This document shows, in pieces, positions 1-5,838 of a DNA stretch of 8,615 nt. How positions within the stretch are numbered: the stretch's first letter is position 1; each line of letters opens with the position of its first letter. The notes below the pieces were generated by a model. The model was not told the origin of the DNA. It searched no databases and was given only the letters and a program-made list of their open reading frames with translations. The DNA is from Candidatus Spechtiibacteriota bacterium (lineage in GTDB: Bacteria > Patescibacteriota > Minisyncoccia > Spechtbacterales > HO2-43-30), in contig JACOUK010000063.1 of NCBI GenBank assembly GCA_016177905.1, positions 1 through 8,615 on the forward strand. The letters run 5' to 3'. The position numbers were made by a program, and so were the translations under genes.

Positions 1-2910
1 CTGCGGGTTCGGAGTTCCAGCCGCGGAAGTTACCCGCGCTCCAGAATCCACACCTCTTCCCGTAATGCCGGTTGCCGAACCATCGGTTGAACCAGTCACG
101 TCAAAGATGAAGAATCTTGGGGTAGAACTCGAAGTCGCGCCATTTGAAGTGCCTGTCATGCTTGCCTTAAGCGTCAATACCACGTTTGAATCCTTCGGAA
201 TCCGCAGCTGCGGAGTAAAGGTAAAGGTGGTGGTTGCCGCGTCTGTGATGTTCGTCCCTGTCGGAAATCCTACCGAGCTTACCGCGGTCGCGCCGTTGTA
301 AAGCTGGATAGACACAAAGTCGGGCACATCGTTGATGGTTGTCGGGGTATTATTCGAAGCCTGCATAGTGACTGCCAACGACTCAATGTCAATCGGCTCG
401 TTTGCTGAAGTGAACTTCCACTTCGCAAATTCAACTCCGGTCTTTCCGGCAGTTGTTCCAACCGCGACATATTGCGCGAGCGGCGTTGCCGCGTCAACCG
501 CGACAGTCAAAGTGCCGGCCGCGGCAATGACGAGCGAACCGCTATTCGCCGCATCGGTGCCAGTCCCGTATATCGTGGTGTTGGAAGATGATCCGGTTGA
601 CACCACATCTGTTCCTCCCGCAACCGTAAGGTCGGCAAATCCCGTGAAGAAGGTTCCCGCGACGAGCGCGCTCGCCTTCAAATCAAGGAGTTTCTGGGTG
701 CCTTTTGGAACCAAGAGGTTAAGACCGGAAAATGTAACGGTGTCGGGAGTAGCGTCAGTAATTGACAACGGGCCTCCGATCATTGTTACTCCATCGTACA
801 GCGCGAGACTTGAAAGACTTGTGTTTGCCGCGCTGGTGCTGTTTATAGCTGTAACATCATCAAGACTAAACTTGATTGATGTCACGCGCACGTCTCCAGC
901 AGTGCCAGAGGTCAAAACAGTTTTTGCAAGCACGACATTCGCCGCGTTCAAAACTACGGTTGTTGCCGGAAGTCCCTGGAATGCGACGGTAAGCGTTTCA
1001 GCAGTAGCAGTCATCGCGTTTCCAAGAGCGTCTGCCGTAGGATCAGTAACTGTCGCTTGGGAAGCAACGCCAGTCGCGGTGATATCTCTATCAATTCCAA
1101 CCGCTCCAACTGCGCTTGCCCACGCGGTCGCGGCGTTTGTCGGAACATCCGCCGTCACCGAAAGAGTTACTGTCTTATTCTTTTGAACCGCCACATTAAT
1201 GCTGAAGGTTGCCTGTGTGCTCGGAGAAGCAACGGTATTGCCAATCTGCGTGGCTCCATTCCAAAGCTTCACATTCGAGAAGTCCGATGCCTCGGCCGGG
1301 CTTGTGGTGTTCCCTGCCTCATTGGTGCAGGCCGCCGCGTCGCAAAGATCAACAATAACGGACGAAAGGGTTATATCTTCGTTCGTCGCGGTGAAGTCAA
1401 ACTTACCCATCACAAAGCCGGTAGTCCCGGGCACAACATTCTGCGCCGCCGGGTTTGACGGGCTCACACCCATTGTTATCGTGCCGACATTTGCCTGCGC
1501 GTTGTGGCTTGTTACTTCAGCCAAGGCGTCTATCGCGGTAATTGTTGCCGCGCCTATGTCCGCCTTTGATGTAATACCATCAACGCGAACTTCGTTGACA
1601 AAGATGCCAATCGCAGTCCAAGAAGCGGCTGAAGAAATATCAGCGCGAACATGAATCACGACATTGCCATTCTTTACGACATCGAATACTCCGTCATCAA
1701 GCCCGGGGCCATTCGCTCCATATGTCGCGAGTGTTCCCACAAAGCTTGTAGGAGTGCCAACCTGCGTTTCAACGCCGGTTGTTTCGTTGTACTTGTAAAG
1801 CGTGACATTCGAAATATCAGTCGCGTCAGCTCCAGTGCCTCCAAGGGAAAGTCTGATTCGCGCGACACGCTGATCTTCTCCACCTCCGGCCGAGAATCGA
1901 AACGCGGAAATAAGCTGCTGCGTTTGTCCGCGAACGAATGTCTGGGCAGATGGGTTTGTCGCGCCGTTTGACGTTACCGTGATCACAGTACCCTGACTGA
2001 TTGTCTGCGCGGTGCCAGTCTGCGCGCTAAATGTAGCTCCGGCAGATCCGGTAATCGTTACCGAACCGACAGAGTTCGCGCCAACCGCTGTAACATCCGC
2101 GGCGTTCGTAATTTCGAAGTTCACGGTCCTGGATGTGTTGATTCCAGATGAAATATCGGTGTAGGCGTACACAATCTTCGATGCTCCGGAATCAATGCTT
2201 ATGGGAGCGCTTGCAAGATCGAACATCGCGCTGCCGGTTGAAGCGAGGGCCGCTACGGTCGAGCCAATTTGCACACCGCTTATCTTCAGCTTGATATTGC
2301 TGATATCGGCGTTCGCGGCAGAACCTACTTGCGTAAGCTTGACGCTTTTCACGCTCATTCCCTCGTTGACCGCGGAGAATGTCCATGACGCGACTTCCTG
2401 ATCGGTTGATCCGGAAACTGGGCTGTTGTTCGCGGGAACTGTCCGAACGACTACATCGAGCCGCCCTACGGATACACCCGCGATTGTCATTTTATTCCCA
2501 TAGATTGGGAAGCTTCCGGCTACTGTTGTCGGCCCTACCACATCACCCATTGCTCCAATTCCAAAGCTTGGCAGGTTGCCAACAGTCGCTGTTCCGCTCG
2601 CCGCGATACTCGCGGTAACCGAGAGAACTTTCGCTGTTCCCGCTGGCACTACCCAGCTCAAACCGGTAAATGTCGCTTTGTGAGTTGTCGTGTTAAGAGC
2701 CTGTGTGGAACCAAGTTGCGTCGCTCCGTCCCAAAGCTTGACATCGGTGATATCCGCGTCAGCCGCAAGACCATTTCTTGTAATAACGACCGAGGTAATC
2801 GTGCTGTTCGCGCTTCCTCCCATGAAACTGAATTTCGCAAATACCGCGTTCGAAGAGCTTAGCGCTACCGATCCGGCTGCCGGGTTGTCGCTTGCCAAAG
2901 ACACAGTGAC
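1..2910 (-). repeat. Six diverged tandem modules within the surface protein
   Basis: From residue 179 the surface protein consists of modules starting near residues 179, 328, 487, 655, 825 and 978 (nt 2910, 2463, 1986, 1482, 972 and 513). Each has an opening beta strand, a central motif about 51-66 residues in, and an ATFT..L.VP.GT.K.L.V.A-type second half. The central motifs are DITDVKLWDGATQLGST (231), DISNIKLKISGVQIGST (380), DISNVTLYKY (543), DFSNVKLWNGATQIGNT (721), SLSSLALYDGVTMIGG (876) and DFVSIQLYNGATAV (1042). The spacing points to a repeated Ig-like beta-sandwich fold. The copies are diverged at DNA level, so this is an old protein repeat, not a recent duplication. Module 6 is probably near complete at the window edge. 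Confidence 0.75.
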
Positions 2911-3444
2911 TCCAGACGTAGCTGGAACTGGGGTTGGAGCTGGAGTCGCGCCCGCTGGCGTGACATCAGCGCCCATTGTGTAATTGTCGCGATCCACGGC
3001 ATTAATTTCGTAGATAGCGTCCCAATCATATCCGTTCGCCACAAATTCAGCGGCTGTCATATTCACCCACGCCCTCACTCCCGTGTCGGAGTCTGGCGCG
3101 GAAGAAAGCTTGTACACTTTCGGGTCATTGACCGCGCGCACAAGCTGCGAATCCGTGTACACCGCCATTTCGGCAGAAGTCACGGTCTTGATCTTCGCCC
3201 AGCTCAAGTGTCCGTAGCTGTTGAACACTGCCGGGTTCAAGATCAATCTCTTAAACTTCTTTGCTCCAACGTGTTTCACAATAAAAACATCGAAACTGTC
3301 CGCTGTCTTTATTGTGTCGCCGTCAACAATTGTCGCGGCAGTCGCCACAAATATGGGGGCAACCATCGCGATCCCTGAAACGGAAATCGTTGTTGCAATG
3401 CTCGCTGTAAGAGCAATTGTTTTCTTTAAGAATGTATTACTCAT
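1..3444 (-). CDS. Large repetitive secreted surface (S-layer-like) protein, C-terminus beyond the window
   Basis: The minus strand is open from ATG 3444-3442 to position 1 without a stop: 1148 codons, with the 3' end outside the window. An in-frame TAA at 3462-3460 makes this ATG the first possible start; no good Shine-Dalgarno is seen. Residues 1-37 look like a signal peptide (KK at 7-8, hydrophobic stretch, Ala-rich end near ATAA). Residues about 40-160 resemble the N-terminal domain common in CPR surface proteins (GDTIK, DPKVYKL, W126, DWDAIYEI). A Pro/Ala/Thr linker (162-178) leads to six beta-rich modules marked by variants of DITDVKLWDGATQLGST. The only cysteines I found are C701 and C706 in module 4. 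Ala, Thr, Ser and Gly dominate and charge is low, as in exported structural proteins. Inferred role: main surface layer or adhesive fibre. The family assignment is from memory of CPR proteins; the exact function is unknown. Confidence 0.85.
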   Translation of the reverse strand, partial: MSNTFLKKTIALTASIATTISVSGIAMVAPIFVATAATIVDGDTIKTADSFDVFIVKHVGAKKFKRLILNPAVFNSYGHLSWAKIKTVTSAEMAVYTDSQLVRAVNDPKVYKLSSAPDSDTGVRAWVNMTAAEFVANGYDWDAIYEINAVDRDNYTMGADVTPAGATPAPTPVPATSGVTVSLASDNPAAGSVALSSSNAVFAKFSFMGGSANSTITSVVITRNGLAADADITDVKLWDGATQLGSTQALNTTTHKATFTGLSWVVPAGTAKVLSVTASIAASGTATVGNLPSFGIGAMGDVVGPTTVAGSFPIYGNKMTIAGVSVGRLDVVVRTVPANNSPVSGSTDQEVASWTFSAVNEGMSVKSVKLTQVGSAANADISNIKLKISGVQIGSTVAALASTGSAMFDLASAPISIDSGASKIVYAYTDISSGINTSRTVNFEITNAADVTAVGANSVGSVTITGSAGATFSAQTGTAQTISQGTVITVTSNGATNPSAQTFVRGQTQQLISAFRFSAGGGEDQRVARIRLSLGGTGADATDISNVTLYKYNETTGVETQVGTPTSFVGTLATYGANGPGLDDGVFDVVKNGNVVIHVRADISSAASWTAIGIFVNEVRVDGITSKADIGAATITAIDALAEVTSHNAQANVGTITMGVSPSNPAAQNVVPGTTGFVMGKFDFTATNEDITLSSVIVDLCDAAACTNEAGNTTSPAEASDFSNVKLWNGATQIGNTVASPSTQATFSINVAVQKNKTVTLSVTADVPTNAATAWASAVGAVGIDRDITATGVASQATVTDPTADALGNAMTATAETLTVAFQGLPATTVVLNAANVVLAKTVLTSGTAGDVRVTSIKFSLDDVTAINSTSAANTSLSSLALYDGVTMIGGPLSITDATPDTVTFSGLNLLVPKGTQKLLDLKASALVAGTFFTGFADLTVAGGTDVVSTGSSSNTTIYGTGTDAANSGSLVIAAAGTLTVAVDAATPLAQYVAVGTTAGKTGVEFAKWKFTSANEPIDIESLAVTMQASNNTPTTINDVPDFVSIQLYNGATAVSSVGFPTGTNITDAATTTFTFTPQLRIPKDSNVVLTLKASMTGTSNGATSSSTPRFFIFDVTGSTDGSATGITGRGVDSGARVTSAAGTPNPQ

Positions 3445-3723
3445 TTTTCTTTTAATCTTTTAGGAAGCTAGGCTTCCTGTAGTTTAGTTTTCCCTGTGCT
3501 TTGGGCTATGAACCATAAGTGTTGCGCGCTATGCATATACGCACAACGCTTACAACTCTATCCATAGAACAATAGCTTGGAAAAACCGACTTTTTCTACT
3601 TGCCGATAGCCGACCTTCCGCAAGATGCGGGATACCGGTATTTTTCTAAATACTTACTTTTTATGAAATCTACAATCTATCAATAAATCAACAAAACGTC
3701 GACCAAGAAGTCTTGTTAATTTA
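3445..3723 (-). promoter_or_regulatory. Long structured 5' leader of the surface protein gene
   Basis: This stretch between the predicted transcription start and the surface protein ATG holds no convincing gene. It contains several inverted repeats: AGGAAGC/GCTTCCT with a 3-nt loop (3462-3478, 16 nt upstream of the ATG); an imperfect 13-bp stem (3516-3528 with 3540-3552, one mismatch and one G-U pair) enclosed by CTATG/CATAG (3506-3510 with 3563-3567); CCGCA/TGCGG with a 3-nt loop (3618-3630); and the perfect palindrome ATACCGGTAT (3632-3641). Long folded leaders are known for highly expressed surface-layer mRNAs, where they stabilise the message. That role is inferred here; I do not recognise a known riboswitch. 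Confidence 0.5.
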
Positions 3724-3729
3724 TTTTAA

Positions 3730-3755
3730 ATTATAGCACGCTTCTCTTTCTCCAA
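3730..3755 (-). promoter_or_regulatory. Extended -10 promoter for the surface protein gene
   Basis: The minus strand reads TGCTATAAT at 3738-3730, which is a perfect TATAAT with the extended -10 TGn element. A weak TTGGAG lies at 3755-3750, only 14 bp upstream, so recognition would rest on the extended -10. Transcription would start near 3723, giving a leader of about 280 nt. The site lies between the stop of the anti-sigma-like gene (3777) and the surface gene, so the surface gene probably has its own promoter. It looks like a housekeeping-sigma promoter; no ECF-type GGAAC/CGTC pair is seen. Confidence 0.55.
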
Positions 3756-3757
3756 GC

Positions 3758-3766
3758 TGTGGATAA
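3758..3766 (-). other. Single DnaA-box-like 9-mer
   Basis: The minus strand reads TTATCCACA, identical to the strong E. coli DnaA box, about 20 bp upstream of the surface gene -10. No second box, AT-rich unwinding element or dnaA/dnaN gene is visible here, so an origin is not supported. Chance occurrence in a window this size is plausible. Confidence 0.2.
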
Positions 3767-3776
3767 CAAATCCGCG

Positions 3777-4481
3777 CTAGCGCGTCAGCTTTTCAATCGC
3801 GTTTACAAAGTCTAAGGCGTCAATCAAATTTCCATCGAGAAGCGCCGTCTCGGCTTCCTTCAAAAGATCATTCGCCTGTAGCGCGATTTTCTCGTCCGCT
3901 AACTTAAAATTCTCCTCGTATCTGCGGGGATTTAAGCTTATTTCCAGTGCGGAATCGCCGTTTTCAAGCTGTGCAAAGCGGTCTTTCACTTGCGCGATTT
4001 TTGATTCAATCCTCTCGCGGAGAACATTCTTGAACTGCGCCTCTTTGTCGGAATTCTCATTCAACACAACGGCATGTTCGCTATCTTTAACGCCGACGTT
4101 CTTCTCCTTTGTCTTTACGCTTTTATCTACGGCAAGTTGCTTCATTTCCACTAGCTCTGCCGCCGTCTCCGCGGATATATGCCGATGATGCGGAAGCGTG
4201 GCAAGAGAAACATTTTCCCCAATCTCTCCCCGCATTTTCCCTATAGATTGCGCGGAAATACCTCCCGTAAGCACAAGCGCAACCACAGCAACCGAAATAG
4301 CCGCCGGATACGACACTGTCGCGTTGAATATGGAAGATATAAAGGTCTTTGAAACCTGCCAAAGGCCGGCAGACGCTCCTTCTTCTCCCGCGAATCGTTC
4401 ACGCGCCAAAACCACCCAGCGCTTGTCTGGATGTATTGTTTTCAGGGTTTGAAGTTGAGAAATGAGATCTTGGTCAGTCAT
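3777..4481 (-). CDS. Single-pass membrane protein, probable anti-sigma factor
   Basis: The protein has 234 residues, with ATG at 4481 and stop TAG at 3779-3777. The N-terminal 50 residues are soluble (MTDQDLISQLQTLKTIHPDK, then W22 and RERF), followed by one hydrophobic segment at about 57-76 and a long charged, helical C-terminal part. Coiled coil is likely at about 146-174 and 188-216. A short cytosolic N-terminus, one membrane span and an external sensor region, directly downstream of an ECF sigma gene, is the usual anti-sigma layout. I see no zinc-binding HxxxCxxC motif, so it is not a ZAS-type anti-sigma. The C-terminal helices may be sensory or bind envelope partners. A perfect 12-bp palindrome CGCGCTAGCGCG (3773-3784) covers the stop codon. 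The function is inferred from position and topology, not from a recognised domain. Confidence 0.65.
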   Translation of the reverse strand: MTDQDLISQLQTLKTIHPDKRWVVLARERFAGEEGASAGLWQVSKTFISSIFNATVSYPAAISVAVVALVLTGGISAQSIGKMRGEIGENVSLATLPHHRHISAETAAELVEMKQLAVDKSVKTKEKNVGVKDSEHAVVLNENSDKEAQFKNVLRERIESKIAQVKDRFAQLENGDSALEISLNPRRYEENFKLADEKIALQANDLLKEAETALLDGNLIDALDFVNAIEKLTR

Positions 4482-4517
4482 TATAATTAAGACGGATAAG
4501 GGGCGAGAATGTTACAG

Positions 4518-4604
4518 CCTACTACCCCTCCCCGCCTCCCCTTCGTAAGGGGAGGAGTTATTTTCCCCTCCTTACGAAGGAGGGGAAAGGGGAGGTAGTC
4601 TAGG
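4518..4604. repeat. Double-hairpin palindromic repeat between sigma and anti-sigma genes
   Basis: Two adjacent hairpins have 9-bp stems and 3-nt loops: CCTCCCCTT-CGT-AAGGGGAGG (4535-4555) and CCCCTCCTT-ACG-AAGGAGGGG (4565-4585). Their arms are also complementary to each other, and outer segments (CCTACTACCCCTCCCC near 4519, GGGGAGGTAGTCTAGG ending 4604) extend an imperfect large inverted repeat of about 87 bp. The element includes the stop codon of the sigma gene (4602-4600) and fills most of the 118-bp gap before the anti-sigma gene. It lacks a T-run, so it is not a typical terminator. It resembles the interspersed CCCCTCCTTCGTAAGGAGGGG-type palindromes seen in many bacteria. It could tune the sigma to anti-sigma ratio. 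Confidence 0.75.
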
Positions 4605-5118
4605 ACAAATTTTTTCTTAACTCTTTCAATCCTCGATGCAGCATTACTCGCACAGTCCCCTCGGGCCTCTGAATAATGTCCGCGATCTCATGTATGGGCA
4701 TTTCTTCGATATAGTGCCACATCACGATGTTCGCGTGCTCGTTCTCCATCTTGGACAGCGCGTCACGTATATGAGCCATTTGCTCGTTGATAAATGCTCC
4801 GGAATCCGGACGATCCTTGAGCGATGTTTCCTTCTCGATAAGCTCGCGGGATTCGTAATCGAGCGGCACATTTCCACGCGATTTTTGCCTATAGTAATCC
4901 GTGATCATATTTGAAGCAGTGCGGAATAAAAAGGCTTGGATATTAGCGATTTTCACATCCTTATTTTTATCAAAATACTCTAGGGTTCTCGTGAAGACTT
5001 CAGAAGCGATATCTTCAGCGGCTGTTTTTGAATTTACTTTTAACAACGCAAAACGATAGATCTTATCTACATATTGGTCGTAAACTTTATTGAGATATTC
5101 AGAATTGATTTGAGACAA
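4600..5118 (-). CDS. RNA polymerase sigma factor, ECF / sigma-70 family
   Basis: The protein has 172 residues, a normal ECF length. Region 2 covers about residues 7-80: YDQYVDKIYRFALLKV, then AEDIASEVFTRTLEYF, with the region 2.3/2.4 core AFLFRTASNMITDYYRQK at 62-79. Region 4 covers about 115-170, with the helix-turn-helix PIHEIADIIQRPEGTVRVM followed by HRGLKELR. It directs core RNA polymerase to specific promoters. The start is TTG at 5118-5116; an in-frame TAA TAA lies 6 nt upstream and no other Met occurs before residue 71, so TTG is the best start. There is no Shine-Dalgarno. It follows the winged-helix gene by 49 bp and precedes the membrane protein gene, consistent with a sigma/anti-sigma pair. 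The target promoters are not evident here. Confidence 0.93.
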   Translation of the reverse strand: MSQINSEYLNKVYDQYVDKIYRFALLKVNSKTAAEDIASEVFTRTLEYFDKNKDVKIANIQAFLFRTASNMITDYYRQKSRGNVPLDYESRELIEKETSLKDRPDSGAFINEQMAHIRDALSKMENEHANIVMWHYIEEMPIHEIADIIQRPEGTVRVMLHRGLKELRKNLS

Positions 5119-5124
5119 GTTTTG

Positions 5125-5153
5125 TTATTAGCGATGTCTACAATAATTTACAA
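5125..5153 (-). promoter_or_regulatory. Possible weak promoter for the sigma gene
   Basis: The minus strand has TTGTAA (5153-5148) and TAATAA (5130-5125) separated by exactly 17 bp. The -10 ends only 6 nt before the TTG start, so transcription from it would give a leaderless or nearly leaderless mRNA, which fits the missing Shine-Dalgarno. Both hexamers are poor matches (about 4/6 and 3/6), so this is a weak prediction. Confidence 0.25.
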
Positions 5154-5167
5154 ATGTCTTGAATGAA

Positions 5168-5776
5168 TTAAGCAGCAGGATAAAATCTTGCCCCCTTTGT
5201 TCTTCCCTTCTTGAAAACCAAATTTGCTCCGATAAGATGCTTCAAATCGCGCTCTACGGTCTTCCTGCTTTTCCCTTTTATCACTTTGGCGAAATCAGCC
5301 ATCGAAGCTCCGGAATCGCTCAACCTCAAAAATTTTAAAATTTGAAGCTTTCGAGGGCTTAGCCCCGCAACCGCGGGGCTCAAATCTGCGGTTTTCGGGC
5401 CTCGACCTTCGGTATTTACCGTGCGCGGGGTTTCACTCCCCGCATCAGATTTGTTCAACCATTGCTCAACATCCCCGAAAAAATCCTTATACATGCGACT
5501 CAATACATCGAAATTCCGCGGATCCATCCACCTCTGCTCCTTCGCAATCTCGCAGTATATAAGCAGCTCCCGCAGTTTTTTCCTGAATCCATCCAAATCA
5601 AAATTCTTCCCATCAGAGTGTATGGAATAAGCGCCACTATAGACCAAAAACTTAATTATGTCAAGAGAAAGCTCGCGCAAATGAAAACGCAGCGTTTCTG
5701 CCGCTGGAAACCTCTCCGTAACCCTATATACAGCCAAACAAAGCTCAATAGCTCTTGTAAGATGCTCGTCGCCCAT
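5168..5776 (-). CDS. Helical-bundle / winged-helix DNA-binding regulator
   Basis: The protein has 202 residues, ATG at 5776, TAA at 5170-5168. Residues 1-105 are predicted helical (LTRAIELCLAVYRVTERFPAAETLR, too long to quote further, then EIAKEQRWMDPRNFDVL at 76-92). This matches a module I know from many CPR proteins (AVYRVTD.FP...LR). Residues 109-139 are a polar, Gly/Pro-rich linker encoded by a cluster of DNA inverted repeats. Residues 140-200 form a winged helix: SPRKLQILKFL, then SMADFAKVIKGKSRKTVERD with the recognition helix and an arginine-rich wing (KKGRTKGARFY), similar to DeoR-type HTH domains. It probably binds DNA and, as first gene of the cassette, may regulate it. A weak AAGAAG precedes the start. 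The ligand and target are unknown. Confidence 0.8.
   Translation of the reverse strand: MGDEHLTRAIELCLAVYRVTERFPAAETLRFHLRELSLDIIKFLVYSGAYSIHSDGKNFDLDGFRKKLRELLIYCEIAKEQRWMDPRNFDVLSRMYKDFFGDVEQWLNKSDAGSETPRTVNTEGRGPKTADLSPAVAGLSPRKLQILKFLRLSDSGASMADFAKVIKGKSRKTVERDLKHLIGANLVFKKGRTKGARFYPAA
5361..5452. repeat. Cluster of nested inverted repeats encoding the regulator's linker
   Basis: Within 92 bp there are four inverted repeats: AGCCCCGC/GCGGGGCT (8-bp stem, AACC loop, 5361-5380); AAATCTG (5382-5388) with CAGATTT (5446-5452); CGGTA/TACCG (5410-5421); and GCGGGG/CCCCGC (5425-5443). An alternative AACCGC/GCGGTT pairing (5369-5374 with 5388-5393) is also possible. The cluster corresponds almost exactly to codons 109-139, the linker between the helical and winged-helix domains, and keeps the reading frame. 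It is GC-richer than the flanking code. This resembles an in-frame palindromic element inserted at a tolerant protein site. Confidence 0.6.
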
Positions 5777-5784
5777 TACTTCTT

Positions 5785-5813
5785 ACGCTACCGTCAAAAC
5801 CTCAAGAAGTCAA
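5785..5813 (-). promoter_or_regulatory. Possible promoter of the regulator/sigma/anti-sigma cassette
   Basis: On the minus strand TTGACT (5813-5808) and TAGCGT (5790-5785) are spaced by 17 bp, just after the terminator of the M24 peptidase gene. The -35 is good (5/6) and the -10 is poor. The -10 ends 8 nt before the ATG at 5776, so the mRNA would be nearly leaderless. Its position supports a separate transcription unit starting here. Confidence 0.35.
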
Positions 5814-5815
5814 AC

Positions 5816-5838
5816 AAAAAAGTCCCGTGTAGGGACTT
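5816..5838 (-). terminator. Rho-independent terminator after the M24 peptidase gene
   Basis: On the minus strand AAGTCCC, a 5-nt loop TACAC and GGGACTT form a 7-bp stem (5838-5820) followed by TTTTT (5820-5816, sharing one base with the stem), then GTTT. It overlaps the TAA stop codon of the peptidase gene (5839-5837), a compact arrangement. It separates the galU-peptidase unit from the regulator cassette. Confidence 0.75.

Noticed and set aside
332..1186. 284-codon plus-strand ORF, with others at 1199-1654, 1651-1971, 2195-2401 and 2690-2983
   Set aside because: They are antisense to the continuous 1148-codon surface protein frame, which has a signal peptide and repeated modules. Their sequences show no known domain and reflect the Ala/Thr-rich codon pattern of the other strand.
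3480..3776. Replication origin suggested by a DnaA-box-like site in an AT-rich gap
   Set aside because: Only one box, with no box cluster and no dnaA, dnaN or other origin-linked gene nearby.
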